Assembly (NCBI RefSeq): GCF_003288815.1
Contig: NZ_NHYM01000001.1
Location: 62,001-126,000 of the forward strand
Direction of reading: 5' to 3'
Length of the DNA: 64,000 nt
DNA from: Helicobacter sp. 16-1353
Lineage (GTDB): Bacteria; Campylobacterota; Campylobacteria; Campylobacterales; Helicobacteraceae
The position numbers were made by a program, and so were the translations under genes. Shown piece by piece: positions 36,997 to 46,558 of the stretch; the first letter of the stretch is position 1; each line of letters opens with the position of its first letter. The notes beneath the pieces were generated by a model. The model ran no database searches, was not told the DNA's origin, and saw nothing but the letters and a program-made list of their open reading frames with translations.

Positions 36997-38436
36997 ATGA
37001 AAGAAAATATAGTTTTGCAGATTGGAGCTGGTGGCGTAGGTGGCGTGGTGGCACATAAAATGGCGATGAATAGAGATGTGTTCTCTCGCATTATCCTAGC
37101 TTCTCGCACATTAAAAAAATGCCAAGAAATCGCCGAATCTATCGCCCAAAAAGGCTTTGGCGAAATCGAATGCGACAAAGTCAATGCCGATAATGTCGAT
37201 GAAATCGTGGCTCTAATAGAAAAATACAAGCCAAAAGTCGTGGTAAATGTCGCCCTGCCCTACCAAGATTTAGCTATTATGGAGGCGTGTTTAAGGACAA
37301 AAACGCATTATTTGGATACCGCAAACTACGAGCATCCAGATTCCGCACACTTTGAGTATAAGGAGCAGTGGGCGTATGATGACCGTTTCAAAAAGGCTGG
37401 AATCTTCGCTCTTTTGGGAAGTGGCTTTGACCCGGGCGTTACGAATGTATTCTGTGCCTACGCCTTAAAGCATTATTTTGATAGCATAGAATCTATTGAT
37501 ATTTTAGATTGTAATGCAGGCGACCACGGCTACGCATTTGCGACGAATTTCAACCCAGAGATAAATTTGCGCGAGGTTAGCTCTAAGGCTAGATTTTGGG
37601 TGAAGGATTCTTCGAGCCACTGGGTGTTTAACTTCGATTTATCAAGGGATAAATTCTATAATAAATTTGATAGAAAGGATAAGCATTTCGCACTAAATGC
37701 CAACACACAAGAACTTAAAAATGAGCCTTATTTTGGCGGTGAGTGGCGAGATGTAGCCCCACTGGCGTTGATGAAAGATTGGGAATACCCTGAGGTTGGG
37801 AGTAAAAGTAGCTATTTGCTTTATCACGAGGAGCTAGAATCGCTGGTTAGAAATATTAAAGGATTGAAACGAATCCGCTTTTTTATGACCTTTGGAGAAT
37901 CTTACTTGACGCATATGAAATGCCTTGAGAATGTGGGGCTTTTGAGGGTCGATGAAGTCGAGCATAATGGAGCTAAAATTATCCCAATCCAAGTGCTAAA
38001 GACGCTTCTACCAGACCCAGCGAGCCTTGCTTCTCGCACTAAGGGGAAAACAAATATCGGCTGCTTTATAAAAGGTCGCAAAGGTGGAGCTGAGCGGATA
38101 ATCTATATTTACAATGTCTGTAACCACGAGGATTGCTATAAGGAAGTGGGAGCGCAAGCCGTGAGCTACACGACTGGCGTGCCTGCGATGATTGGTGCGA
38201 AGCTAATCTGCGAGGGGAAATGGGGCGTTGGGAATGCGAAGATTCCAAATAATGCTGATAATAGCGATATGCCACAAGGCGGGGAAAATCAAGGGGTAGA
38301 TTCCGCGAATGGGGCTGGTGTGTGGAATATGGAGCAGAATGACCCAGATTATTTTATGGAGGAGCTAAATAAGCAAGGCTTAAGCTGGAATGTCCTTGAG
38401 ATAAATGACAAAGGTGAAATTTGTGAAAATAACTAA
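36997..38436 (+). CDS. Saccharopine-dehydrogenase-like carboxynorspermidine synthase
   Basis: 479 residues of the Lys9/carboxynorspermidine synthase family. The Rossmann motif is LQIGAGGVGGVVAHKMA; further family segments are VVVNVALPYQDLAIMEACL, YLDTANYEH, GSGFDPGVTNVFCAYALKH and DCNAGDHGYAFATNFNPEINLREV. The likely reaction joins aspartate semialdehyde to a diamine, the step before NspC in alternative spermidine synthesis. Near the C-terminus, before YFMEELNKQGL, there is an extra stretch of about 30 residues with a GATTC-derived VDSANG, which explains the extra length. Confidence 0.85.
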   Translation: MKENIVLQIGAGGVGGVVAHKMAMNRDVFSRIILASRTLKKCQEIAESIAQKGFGEIECDKVNADNVDEIVALIEKYKPKVVVNVALPYQDLAIMEACLRTKTHYLDTANYEHPDSAHFEYKEQWAYDDRFKKAGIFALLGSGFDPGVTNVFCAYALKHYFDSIESIDILDCNAGDHGYAFATNFNPEINLREVSSKARFWVKDSSSHWVFNFDLSRDKFYNKFDRKDKHFALNANTQELKNEPYFGGEWRDVAPLALMKDWEYPEVGSKSSYLLYHEELESLVRNIKGLKRIRFFMTFGESYLTHMKCLENVGLLRVDEVEHNGAKIIPIQVLKTLLPDPASLASRTKGKTNIGCFIKGRKGGAERIIYIYNVCNHEDCYKEVGAQAVSYTTGVPAMIGAKLICEGKWGVGNAKIPNNADNSDMPQGGENQGVDSANGAGVWNMEQNDPDYFMEELNKQGLSWNVLEINDKGEICENN

Positions 38437-38481
38437 TGTGAATAAAAAATAAATAGAAAGTTAATAAAATATATATTACAA

Positions 38482-38487
38482 TATAAT
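38482..38487 (+). promoter_or_regulatory. Candidate -10 box for the prepilin-like gene
   Basis: TATAAT in CAATATAATCC, 30 nt before the ATG, with AAAGGAG as ribosome-binding site. Confidence 0.5.
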
Positions 38488-38516
38488 CCAAAGTAGAACT
38501 TCTAAAGGAGTTATCA

Positions 38517-39239
38517 ATGAGAAAAGCTTTTAGTATGATGGAGCTTGTATTTATTATCGTTATGCTAGGTGTAATGGCGGCAGTTGCTATTATGTATATC
38601 CCACAAACAGGCTTACAACAAGCAACAGACTATATGATACAAAATATAAAATATGCAAAATTATTAGCACAAACAGATGATAGATATTATGCTATGGGAG
38701 ATAATAGCCTAACATCTTCTGTCAATCAAAGCACCCAAACACGATATTGGCAAGCTGGAATGTGGCAAGTGCAATTTCATATGTCTGGAGATAATATAGG
38801 ATATAGCATATATGCCGATACCGGTAGAAGTGCAAGCACTACTAACTTTGATGGTCGCCCTATGGCTGGAGACTTAATAGCTAAAAGTCCACAAAATAAA
38901 GCTTGTTTAAGTGCATATTCAATGAGCAACCTACCAACCGAATGTGAAAATAATATAGCAAAAGAAGTTAGATTATATGAAACATACAATGTCTATTATG
39001 ATAGTATTACTATACAAGAAGATTGTAAAGAAACTAATACAGCTAGAGTCTACTTTGATAATGAAGGGCTTCCTTATTGCGGTCCAGTTAATATATCCGG
39101 AACAACTGCAACACTTCCAAAAAGATTAACCACTGATGTAATAATAAAACTAAAGCGAAGAAATCAAACTGCTACGATTTGTATATCACCCGGTGGATTG
39201 ATTTATGGCTCAAGCAATGGTTTGTGTGATAAGGATTAA
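38517..39239 (+). CDS. Type IV prepilin-like (pseudopilin) protein
   Basis: 240 residues. The N-terminus MRKAFSMMELVFIIVMLGVM is a class III prepilin signal: short basic leader, cleavage before a Met/Phe-like residue, Glu at position +5 and a long hydrophobic helix. The remainder has strand-rich segments and six or so Cys, several near the C-terminus (CKETNTARVYF, PYCGPV, ATICISPGG, NGLCDKD). No other type II/IV machinery is in the window, so it depends on a remote prepilin peptidase. It could serve DNA uptake or secretion; this is inference. Confidence 0.8.
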   Translation: MRKAFSMMELVFIIVMLGVMAAVAIMYIPQTGLQQATDYMIQNIKYAKLLAQTDDRYYAMGDNSLTSSVNQSTQTRYWQAGMWQVQFHMSGDNIGYSIYADTGRSASTTNFDGRPMAGDLIAKSPQNKACLSAYSMSNLPTECENNIAKEVRLYETYNVYYDSITIQEDCKETNTARVYFDNEGLPYCGPVNISGTTATLPKRLTTDVIIKLKRRNQTATICISPGGLIYGSSNGLCDKD

Positions 39240-39262
39240 TTTTAATAAGATTCTAGATTATA

Positions 39263-40003
39263 ATGATAAATATAAGCAAAATTAAAAATTTCGTATTTTT
39301 ACTTATAGCTCTTATGTGTATTGCTGATTTGGCTTTTGCTCGTGATAATTATTATAGATTAGATGATTATGATAGCTCTTATGATAAGCTAGAAGATTCT
39401 CCACTGCCTCCAAGTAAAGATAAAGAGCTACACCCATCTTCCATCTACAAGCAAGAAAGACCTCCTAGAGTAGAGAAAACCCCCGATTACTCAAGGATAG
39501 AAATACAAAATAGCACACAAACATCAAATCGATTAGAAAATAGGAGAATATCATCTAAAAAAGGGTATTTGCTTTTAGGAATAAATGGTGGTTTAGATTT
39601 ATATGCATATGATGCTAAAAGACAATTATCCTTAGAATTTATGGGGAAAATAGGCTATTTACACTATCTCAATCTAAATGCTTTTAGATTCTACTTTCAG
39701 GTTGGAGGAAGATTCCCACTAAATAATAACAACCCAAATGCACTAGCATTAAACTTTAATACGGATTTTTTACTCAATCTTAAGGTTTTTCATTTTTATA
39801 TTGGCGGTGGATATGGTGGGGAATATTATTTTTCACAAAAATATTTTTCACACGGATTTAATGTCAATCTAGGAATTAGCAAATCACTAGGAAATCATTT
39901 TATAGAATTTGGACTTGTGATACCATTCTATACGATGTATATTGACAATGTAATACTAAAAAATAATATTATATTTGTATTAGGATACAATTACAAAATT
40001 TAA
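39263..40003 (+). CDS. Probable small outer-membrane beta-barrel protein
   Basis: 246 residues. The signal peptide runs to about LMCIADLAFA. Residues 30-95 are a charged, Pro-rich linker (SPLPPSKDKELHPSS). From about 98 onward there are alternating amphipathic strands (KKGYLLLGINGGLDLYAYD, RFYFQVGGRFPL, KVFHFYIGGGYGGEYYFS, HFIEFGLVIPFYTMYI and a C-terminal IIFVLGYNYKI), typical of an eight-stranded barrel. No family recognised. Starts 24 bp after the prepilin-like gene, possibly cotranscribed. Confidence 0.7.
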   Translation: MINISKIKNFVFLLIALMCIADLAFARDNYYRLDDYDSSYDKLEDSPLPPSKDKELHPSSIYKQERPPRVEKTPDYSRIEIQNSTQTSNRLENRRISSKKGYLLLGINGGLDLYAYDAKRQLSLEFMGKIGYLHYLNLNAFRFYFQVGGRFPLNNNNPNALALNFNTDFLLNLKVFHFYIGGGYGGEYYFSQKYFSHGFNVNLGISKSLGNHFIEFGLVIPFYTMYIDNVILKNNIIFVLGYNYKI

Positions 40004-40022
40004 TAATTTTTAAACAAAACAT

Positions 40023-40028
40023 TATAAT
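40023..40028 (+). promoter_or_regulatory. Candidate -10 box for copA
   Basis: TATAAT 14 nt before the copA TTG start, in ACATTATAATTTATAGG; transcription would start very close to the coding region, so the leader would be short. I see no clear CueR-type dyad. Confidence 0.4.
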
Positions 40029-40041
40029 TTATAGGATTCTC

Positions 40042-42201
40042 TTGAAACAATTAAGATTAAAAATCACAGGAATGACCTGTGCTGCTTGCTCCGGCTCTAT
40101 CGAGCGTTCATTTAGACGCAAAAGCTATATTGATAAAATTGAAGTTGATTTGATTAATGGTAGTGCGTTTATTATCTATGATGAAAAAACTGCAAATATT
40201 GATGACATTATTAAGCATATCCAAAAGCTAGGCTATGGTGCTGAGATTCTAAAAAATTCCCAAAAAAAAGATTCTAGTTATAATAATGACTATTTAATCG
40301 CCATAATCTTTGCTATCCCATTATTTTTAATATCAATGGGAAGTATGTTTTTACACTTGCATAATGAGATTCTAATATGTTTGATTGAGATAATACTACT
40401 TTTACCAATATTATATGCTGGACGAAATATCTACAAAAAAGGTTTTTTATCGTTATTGAATCTTGTGCCAAATATGGATTCGCTTGTTATGCTAGGAAGT
40501 GGTTCGGCTATTTTATATAGTTTATATATGATTATTTTATATATTTTAAATATAAATCAAGAGCTTTTACATAGTATATATTTCGAGAGTGCTGGGGTTA
40601 TAATAGCTGTTATTATGCTTGGCAAGAGATTAGAGCATAAAGCCACAGATAACGCAAAAACGGGCTTGAAAGATTTAATAAATCTACTACCTAAAACGAC
40701 ATTAGTATTACAAAATAATAATATTGTAGAAAAAAATATTAAAGATATTTGCATAAATGATATTATCGTCATTCCAAAAGGTGCGATGGTTAGCCTTGAT
40801 GGAATTTTAATAAATAATGAATGCAAGGTTGATGAAAGCCTAATAACAGGAGAAAGTAAGCATAAAAGAAAACAAAAAGGCGATATTATCCTTAGCGGAA
40901 GTATCAATCAAAATGAACAATTTATGCTAAAAGTGGTTGCTTTAGAAGAAGATTCTATGATTGGTAAAATTATAAATCTAATGCAAGGCATCAAAAAAGC
41001 CCCAATTGCTAGGATTGCGGATATTGTTTCTGCGTATTTTGTGCCGATAGTGATTTTTATATCAATTATTGGGGCTTTGGCTTGGTTTATTTATAGGGGC
41101 GATTTTCATTTTTCTTTTATTGTTTTAACCTCTACACTTTTGATTTCTTGTCCTTGTGCACTTGGATTGGCTACACCACTTAGTATTTTAGTTGCCACAA
41201 ATAAAGCCTCACAAAATGCCATTTATTTCAAAAGTGGTGAAAGCTTAGAAAAAACCTCAAAGATTAATATAGTTGTGTTTGATAAAACAGGGACACTTAC
41301 AAAAGGTGAGTTAGAGGTTATTGATTTTGTATTAAAAGAAAACAACTCTTTCTCAAAAGAACAAATCCTATCGCTAAGTAATGCATTAGAAAAAGCAAGC
41401 GAGCATTTAATTGCAAAAGCAATTATAAAATATATATCTAAGATTCCTAATATAAACAATGAATTAAAATCGAATGATGTAAAAACTAGTGTTGGACTTG
41501 GGATTAGCGGTATGGTAGAAAATCATCTAATAAAAATTGGAAATGCCGAATTTATAGGTTTAGATAAAGATTCTCTTATAGTCTCCAAACACACATTAGC
41601 ATATATATCTATTGATGGTATATATTGTGGTGCATTTATCATAGCTGATAGCTTAAGAGAAAATGCAAAAATATTAATATCTAATCTTAAAAGCTTAGGC
41701 ATTAAAAGTATCATTTTAAGTGGCGATAGCAAGGATTCTGTATCTAGTGTAGCGTCTTTATGTGGAATAGATGAATTTTATTACTCACAACTCCCTAATG
41801 ATAAATTAAACTATATTACAAATCTACAAAAGGAAAATAATAAGGTTGCATTTATTGGCGATGGCATAAATGATGCATTGGCTATAAGCAAAGCAGATAT
41901 TGGAATCTCCCTATCTCTTGCTAATGATATTGCCATCAAACAAGCTGATATTATACTCTTAAGCACTGACTTAAACAGCCTTTATAGGGCGATTGTATTA
42001 TCAAAGAAAACATTAAAAAATATCAAAGAGAATCTTGCATTTGCATTTATTTATAATATTTGTGCTATTCCCATAGCACTTGGAATCCCATATTTATTTA
42101 ATATTAATTTAGCGTTAAATCCTATGATTGCAGGAATCGCTATGGGACTTAGCTCTATTAGTGTTGTTTTAAATTCCTTGCGATTAAATAGGGCGATTTA
42201 G
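40042..42201 (+). CDS. copA: Copper-exporting P1B-type ATPase
   Basis: 719 residues. One N-terminal metal-binding domain with GMTCAACSGSIERSF, eight membrane segments including the transport motif ISCPCALGLATP, the phosphorylation site DKTGTLTKGE, and the hinge GDGINDALAISKADIG. The P1B histidine motif reads SEHLIAKAI instead of SEHP; H. pylori CopA, from memory, also departs from SEHP, so this looks lineage specific. It pumps Cu(I) to the periplasm. Start is TTG 40042 with AGGA 5 nt before. The NosL-like gene at 33.2 kb is another copper-related protein. Confidence 0.93.
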   Translation: MKQLRLKITGMTCAACSGSIERSFRRKSYIDKIEVDLINGSAFIIYDEKTANIDDIIKHIQKLGYGAEILKNSQKKDSSYNNDYLIAIIFAIPLFLISMGSMFLHLHNEILICLIEIILLLPILYAGRNIYKKGFLSLLNLVPNMDSLVMLGSGSAILYSLYMIILYILNINQELLHSIYFESAGVIIAVIMLGKRLEHKATDNAKTGLKDLINLLPKTTLVLQNNNIVEKNIKDICINDIIVIPKGAMVSLDGILINNECKVDESLITGESKHKRKQKGDIILSGSINQNEQFMLKVVALEEDSMIGKIINLMQGIKKAPIARIADIVSAYFVPIVIFISIIGALAWFIYRGDFHFSFIVLTSTLLISCPCALGLATPLSILVATNKASQNAIYFKSGESLEKTSKINIVVFDKTGTLTKGELEVIDFVLKENNSFSKEQILSLSNALEKASEHLIAKAIIKYISKIPNINNELKSNDVKTSVGLGISGMVENHLIKIGNAEFIGLDKDSLIVSKHTLAYISIDGIYCGAFIIADSLRENAKILISNLKSLGIKSIILSGDSKDSVSSVASLCGIDEFYYSQLPNDKLNYITNLQKENNKVAFIGDGINDALAISKADIGISLSLANDIAIKQADIILLSTDLNSLYRAIVLSKKTLKNIKENLAFAFIYNICAIPIALGIPYLFNINLALNPMIAGIAMGLSSISVVLNSLRLNRAI

Positions 42202-42244
42202 ATAGATTCTGTATTATCTTAACACAAAAATAATAAAGTCATAG

Positions 42245-42250
42245 TATAAT
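42245..42250 (+). promoter_or_regulatory. Candidate -10 box for the Bax inhibitor-1 gene
   Basis: TATAAT in CATAGTATAATAAT, 44 nt ahead of the ATG; AAAGGAG at about 42279-42285. Confidence 0.5.
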
Positions 42251-42293
42251 AATACTTCCAAAAAATTATTTTGGTTTAAAAGGAGATAAATAA

Positions 42294-42983
42294 ATGTCTT
42301 TATATGATAGAAATTATACGAGAGATACTGCTATTGAGACAGAATATAGCGAAAATACATTAGTAAATTTTGTAAAACAAACTTATAAGTTTTTTGGTGC
42401 TTCATTGCTTTTTGCAACAATAGGAGCATATATTGGTATGGGATTCGCCCAATATATCACAAAAGGCGTATTTATAGGAATCTTTGTCTTAGAAATAGCT
42501 TTATTATTTGGTCTTATTTTTTTAAAAGATAAACCAATTGTAAATGTAATAATGTTGTTTTCATTTACTTTTGTAACAGGTGTAGCATTAGTGCCATTAT
42601 TAGCGGGTATCTTACAGCTTCCTAATGGTGCTGGTATTGTTAGCCAAGCATTGTTAATGACTACAATAATTTTTGGCGTTATGTCTTTCTTTGCGTTAAA
42701 AACTAAGAAAGATTTGGCAAGTATGGGGAAAATGTTATTTATCGCATTAATAGTTGTTGTTATAGCAAGTGTTGTTAATCTATTCTTAGGGAGTCCATTG
42801 CTTCAAGTTATTATTGCGGGAGTTGGGGCGATTTTATTTAGTATATATATAGCATATGATACGCAAAATATTATAAGAGGTCGCTATGATAGCCCAATAA
42901 TGGCTGCTATAAGCTTGTATTTAGATGTATATAATCTATTTATTTCATTACTACAAATACTTGGAATCTTTAGTAGAGAATAG
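42294..42983 (+). CDS. Bax inhibitor-1 / YccA family membrane protein
   Basis: 229 residues with seven membrane segments. The cytoplasmic N-terminus (MSLYDRNYTRDTAIETEYSE) and the C-terminal AYDTQNIIRGRYDSPIMAAISLYLDVYNLFISLLQIL match the BI-1/YbhL family; H. pylori HP0920 is a homologue. Members are pH-sensitive calcium leak channels or FtsH modulators; the role here is unknown. A strong ribosome-binding site, and the downstream ThiD2 gene begins 3 bp after the stop. Confidence 0.92.
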   Translation: MSLYDRNYTRDTAIETEYSENTLVNFVKQTYKFFGASLLFATIGAYIGMGFAQYITKGVFIGIFVLEIALLFGLIFLKDKPIVNVIMLFSFTFVTGVALVPLLAGILQLPNGAGIVSQALLMTTIIFGVMSFFALKTKKDLASMGKMLFIALIVVVIASVVNLFLGSPLLQVIIAGVGAILFSIYIAYDTQNIIRGRYDSPIMAAISLYLDVYNLFISLLQILGIFSRE

Positions 42984-42985
42984 AT

Positions 42986-43411
42986 TTGTTATGCAGAATC
43001 ATAGATGCTAATCTAAATCGATTAAGAGAGGGTGTTCGTGTAATAGAAGATATTGCACGATATGCCCTAAATGACAAAAATCTTTCAAAGAGATTAAAAC
43101 ACATTCGCCACATTACAAGAATCAATAATAAACATCTACTAGAATCAAGAGATATTAAAAATGATGTCTCAAAACAATCCATAGAAAGTGAAATAAAACG
43201 CAATAATCTAAAAGATGTAGCTATTGCAAACTTTAAACGAGCAGAAGAAAGTGCTAGGGTGCTAGAGGAATTATTAAAGATAGATTCTAGCGATTTGCAT
43301 TCTAATATCCAATTTATAGATTCTGTGGATTCTGCGGTATTTAAACATATTAGATATGAATTATATGATATAGAAATAGAATATTTTCGCCTTATGGATT
43401 CTATAAAATAA
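42986..43411 (+). CDS. Stand-alone ThiD2-domain protein
   Basis: 141 residues with the pattern of the ThiD2 domain: RIIDANLNRLREGVRVIEDIARYAL, KHIRHITRI and then DVAIANFKRAEESARVLEELLK. In Aquificae and cyanobacteria this domain is fused N-terminally to thiamine-phosphate synthase ThiE; here only the domain is present, which I also associate with other Campylobacterota. Proposed chemistry is phosphorylation of hydroxymethylpyrimidine phosphate, but that needs proof. Start is TTG 42986. Confidence 0.78.
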   Translation: MLCRIIDANLNRLREGVRVIEDIARYALNDKNLSKRLKHIRHITRINNKHLLESRDIKNDVSKQSIESEIKRNNLKDVAIANFKRAEESARVLEELLKIDSSDLHSNIQFIDSVDSAVFKHIRYELYDIEIEYFRLMDSIK

Positions 43412-43413
43412 TA

Positions 43414-44808
43414 CTACATATTTTCTTCAAACCATTGTGCTATATCACTTCTAATAGTATTTTTAAGCTGGATTCCACTCACAAAATCACTTTTTTGTGC
43501 CTTTTGTAAAAGTGTAACTGCACCATTTCTAAATTTACTTAAATATGGGTGGTCTATTTGCTTCCAATCACCTAAAAATACAATCCTACAATCTTGGGCA
43601 ATCCTCGTTCCTATAAGCTTGATAGTAGAATCTTGTGCATTTTGTGCTTCATCGAAAATAACAAATTTTTTCCCTATGCTCACACCTCTTGCGTGAGCTA
43701 TATCCATAACCTCAATATTATGTTTTTTAATAAAATACTCAGTTGCATCGCATTTCTGTATGGTATTTACATCACCGCTATATTCAATCTGCTTTGCGAT
43801 AGAACTTTCTTGAAGTTTATCAATGGTAAAATTAACCGCACTATACAAAGGATACATAAAATATCCTAATTTTTGACTCTCATCACCTTTGCGATAGCCA
43901 AGCTCCGCTTCCTTATCATTTGAAGTAATAGTATTTCTCATATATACGATACCATCGACTATGCCTTTTTTTACAAGGGTAATTCCAGCTTGTAAGGATA
44001 TTAATGTTTTTCCGCTACCTGTGCTTCCTGTTACAATGCTAACTTTATTCTTAGGGTGAATTAAAAGCGTATAAAGTAGCTTTTGCTCTAGATTTATCGG
44101 GCGAATATATGGGCTATTTTCTTCTATGATAACATCTAGATTCTGCTCTTCGAATCTACCATCAATCTTAAAACCAAATCGCTTTTTGCCTGTTAGATAA
44201 AGTGAGCTATCGGTATTATCTTCTTCTTGTAACTCAATAATACTCCAATCTTTTAATCCCTGAAATACTGCATTATTCTCTAGATTTACAACACTAGAAT
44301 CTTTATGCAAATTTAATGTAAATAAGAAATTAATATCACTTGGATTTTCCACTCTATTTCTAAAAATAGATTCTGCTTTTATCCCTTGAGAAATAGCCTT
44401 TATCCGCAAAGAAACATCATTTGTTAAAAGATGAAATCCATAATCCTTTGCAATCTCTAAGATTCTGCTATCATTTAGCCCATAATCTAGATTCTGGGTT
44501 TTATATTTTGGGCGATAGATAATAAAAATAGGAAATTCCAAAGCCCTTGTGTTGAAATTCATTTGATAGACCATATCATCAATTTTGCCGATATTCTTCT
44601 TTTTTACAACACAATGCGAATTTATAGCACGAAAAAATTCTCTACTAAAATATCCTAACTCATTTTGCAAATCTTTTTTCTTATCCAATTCTTGCAAAAC
44701 AACTTCTGATATAAAAATCTCATTTTCTCCATTTTGATATAAATATGTTAGGTTTTCAATATCATCTAATACTATAGATGTATCCAAAAGATATTTTTTC
44801 TTAGCCAA
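43414..44808 (-). CDS. PhoH family protein with PIN domain
   Basis: 464 residues. A PIN nuclease domain occupies residues 1-150 (KYLLDTSIVLDDIENL, EVVLQELDKKKDL, NDSRILEIAKDYG, LLTNDVSLRIKA). PhoH ATPase follows, with Walker A VTGSTGSGKTLISLQAG at about 255 and Walker B KFVIFDEAQNAQ. PIN-PhoH proteins unwind and cleave RNA in studied cases. The gene's start is divergent from tpx, and its 3' end is convergent with the ThiD2 gene, 2 bp apart. Confidence 0.92.
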   Translation of the reverse strand: MAKKKYLLDTSIVLDDIENLTYLYQNGENEIFISEVVLQELDKKKDLQNELGYFSREFFRAINSHCVVKKKNIGKIDDMVYQMNFNTRALEFPIFIIYRPKYKTQNLDYGLNDSRILEIAKDYGFHLLTNDVSLRIKAISQGIKAESIFRNRVENPSDINFLFTLNLHKDSSVVNLENNAVFQGLKDWSIIELQEEDNTDSSLYLTGKKRFGFKIDGRFEEQNLDVIIEENSPYIRPINLEQKLLYTLLIHPKNKVSIVTGSTGSGKTLISLQAGITLVKKGIVDGIVYMRNTITSNDKEAELGYRKGDESQKLGYFMYPLYSAVNFTIDKLQESSIAKQIEYSGDVNTIQKCDATEYFIKKHNIEVMDIAHARGVSIGKKFVIFDEAQNAQDSTIKLIGTRIAQDCRIVFLGDWKQIDHPYLSKFRNGAVTLLQKAQKSDFVSGIQLKNTIRSDIAQWFEENM

Positions 44809-44855
44809 ATATATTTCCTTGTATAAATTTTAATAACTTTATAGAACAATTTCAC

Positions 44856-44861
44856 TATAAT
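44856..44861 (+). promoter_or_regulatory. Candidate -10 box for tpx
   Basis: TATAAT in TTCACTATAATTTTAG, 33 nt before the tpx ATG. A second match, TAAAAT at 44869-44874, is closer. AAGGA precedes the ATG. Confidence 0.45.
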
Positions 44862-44893
44862 TTTAGTATAAAATAAATTATAAGGATAAAAAT

Positions 44894-45391
44894 ATGAATG
44901 TAAAATTTAAAGGAACCCCTGTAACTTTAAGTGGAAATAGTGTAAATGTAGGTGATAACGCTCCTTCTGTATGTCTAAAAACTAAGGATTTAGGAACATA
45001 TCAAGTAGGTGGCAAAAAAGATAAGATTCAAATAATAAATGTCGTTCCAAGTCTTGATACCCCTGTATGTGCTTTACAAGCAAAAACTTTTAATCAAAAA
45101 GCGGCGAATCTACCTGATGTAGAAATCAGTGTAGTATCTATGGATTTACCATTTGCACAAGATAAATTCTGCTCTACTCAAGGCATAAAAAATATAAACA
45201 CATTGAGTGATTTTAAAGATAAAGAATTTGGAAAACAATATGGTCTTTTAATAAATGATTCCCCACTTGCAGGACTTCTTGCAAGAGCAATAATAATAGT
45301 AAATAAAGAAGGTAAAGTAATCTATAAGGAAGTTTGTGATGAGATTACAAGTGAGCCAAATTATGATGCTGCATTAAATGCTTTAAAATAA
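44894..45391 (+). CDS. tpx: Thiol peroxidase (2-Cys peroxiredoxin Tpx)
   Basis: 165 residues. The peroxidatic Cys is in VPSLDTPVCALQAKTFNQ and the resolving Cys in QDKFCSTQGI, spaced as in Tpx enzymes. GDNAPSVCLKTKDL and GLLARAIIIVNKEGKV complete the fold. It removes peroxides in the cytoplasm or periplasm using thioredoxin, consistent with a microaerophile. Monocistronic, with its own promoter and a hairpin after the stop. Confidence 0.95.
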   Translation: MNVKFKGTPVTLSGNSVNVGDNAPSVCLKTKDLGTYQVGGKKDKIQIINVVPSLDTPVCALQAKTFNQKAANLPDVEISVVSMDLPFAQDKFCSTQGIKNINTLSDFKDKEFGKQYGLLINDSPLAGLLARAIIIVNKEGKVIYKEVCDEITSEPNYDAALNALK

Positions 45392-45401
45392 TTTTATATA
45401 A

Positions 45402-45427
45402 ATAGCTAGAGATTTTCTCTAGTTATA
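45402..45427 (+). terminator. Hairpin after tpx
   Basis: CTAGAGA-TTT-TCTCTAG, extended by three more A/T pairs and a wobble. No T-run follows, so termination efficiency is uncertain. Confidence 0.45.
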
Positions 45428-45520
45428 TAACCCACAAATATTTATAAATCCAAATAGCATAAGAATCTCTAGTAAAAATAAACTTTAGATATAATTTAGA
45501 ATTATTTTTAGGAGAATATT

Positions 45521-46558
45521 TTGGACTACCTTGTCTTGTATAAAGACCCATTATTTAGCATTATAATAATCATAGCAATAATCGTATTAGTAGCAATAGC
45601 CGACTACACAAGAAATAAATATAAGCAAAAAGTAAAAAGACAATCATTGGGTGATTTTGCTAAAAATTTTGAATATTATGGCATTGATGATAATATAAGC
45701 GGATTGATGGAAATATCAAAATATCCCACCTCAACACTAACTTTTATTGCAGATATTTATGTTACAAATGGCAATTTTAGCGAAGCCATTAAAATATATC
45801 TCACCATACTTGATAAAACGCAGAATCTTAAAGATAAAATGGAGGTTTTAGAGCTTTTGGGATTGGCTTATTATAAAGCTGGTTTTATGCAAAGGGCTAA
45901 AAATATATTTATTGAGATTCTAAAAAATAATCCAAGAAATGTAAAAGTTCTCTCACTCCTTATGCAAACCTATGAGATTCTAGGCGAATATAAAAATGCT
46001 TTTTCTGTAATATCCTGTCTTGAAGAATTGGACGAAAATATCGATGAAGTAAAAAAATATATGCAGATTTTAATTTTAATAAATGACAGCATAATGCCTC
46101 TAAAAGAGCGAGAAAGGGAGATTCTAAGGATAAATAAAGATAGTAAAATCACAAATAAAATTGTATTAAATTATCTCAAAACATATAATATTCAAGGATT
46201 CTGGGATTTGATAAGCAAAAGTGATAATATCTATAATTACATTGATATATTGTGGAATCTAAAAAATCCAAATCTAGATAAAATAAAAAATAACAAGCAA
46301 ATAAGCGATGTTTATCGTGCAAAGGGCATTATTTGTGATGATATAAAATGCGATATTTTTGAGCTAGAAACACTTAGGGTTTTACATAAATATTCTAGTA
46401 AAAAGGGCAATCTTGGTTTTAAATATCGATGTAGTTCTTGTCAGGGAATCTATCCATTTGAAACGACTAGATGTCCTACTTGTGGCGAATTAGGAAGTAT
46501 AAATCTAGTATTAGAGATTATGGAGGCAAAATTTGAAAAAAATTACTCTTTATTGTGA
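45521..46558 (+). CDS. LapB/YciM-like membrane-anchored TPR protein with zinc ribbon
   Basis: 345 residues. One N-terminal membrane segment ([18 protein letters not shown]) is followed by TPR repeats ([62 protein letters not shown]) and a C-terminal rubredoxin-like ribbon, [20 protein letters not shown]. This is the architecture of E. coli LapB, which controls LpxC degradation and LPS assembly; the same job here is inferred. Its end overlaps the RNase H frame by 26 bp. Same gene order as in H. pylori upstream of rnhA. Confidence 0.82.
   Translation: MDYLVLYKDPLFSIIIIIAIIVLVAIADYTRNKYKQKVKRQSLGDFAKNFEYYGIDDNISGLMEISKYPTSTLTFIADIYVTNGNFSEAIKIYLTILDKTQNLKDKMEVLELLGLAYYKAGFMQRAKNIFIEILKNNPRNVKVLSLLMQTYEILGEYKNAFSVISCLEELDENIDEVKKYMQILILINDSIMPLKEREREILRINKDSKITNKIVLNYLKTYNIQGFWDLISKSDNIYNYIDILWNLKNPNLDKIKNNKQISDVYRAKGIICDDIKCDIFELETLRVLHKYSSKKGNLGFKYRCSSCQGIYPFETTRCPTCGELGSINLVLEIMEAKFEKNYSLL

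Noticed and set aside
40557-41459. CopA histidine motif SEHL instead of SEHP as sign of a broken transporter
   Set aside because: All other P1B motifs are intact and, from memory, Helicobacter CopA proteins also deviate here; likely a lineage feature. The minus-strand ORFs here are shadows.
46533-46558. 26 bp overlap between the LapB-like gene and the RNase fusion as a sequencing error
   Set aside because: Both ends carry intact conserved residues (zinc ribbon followed by EIMEAK; RNase H LYCDGSS), so the overlap is genuine.
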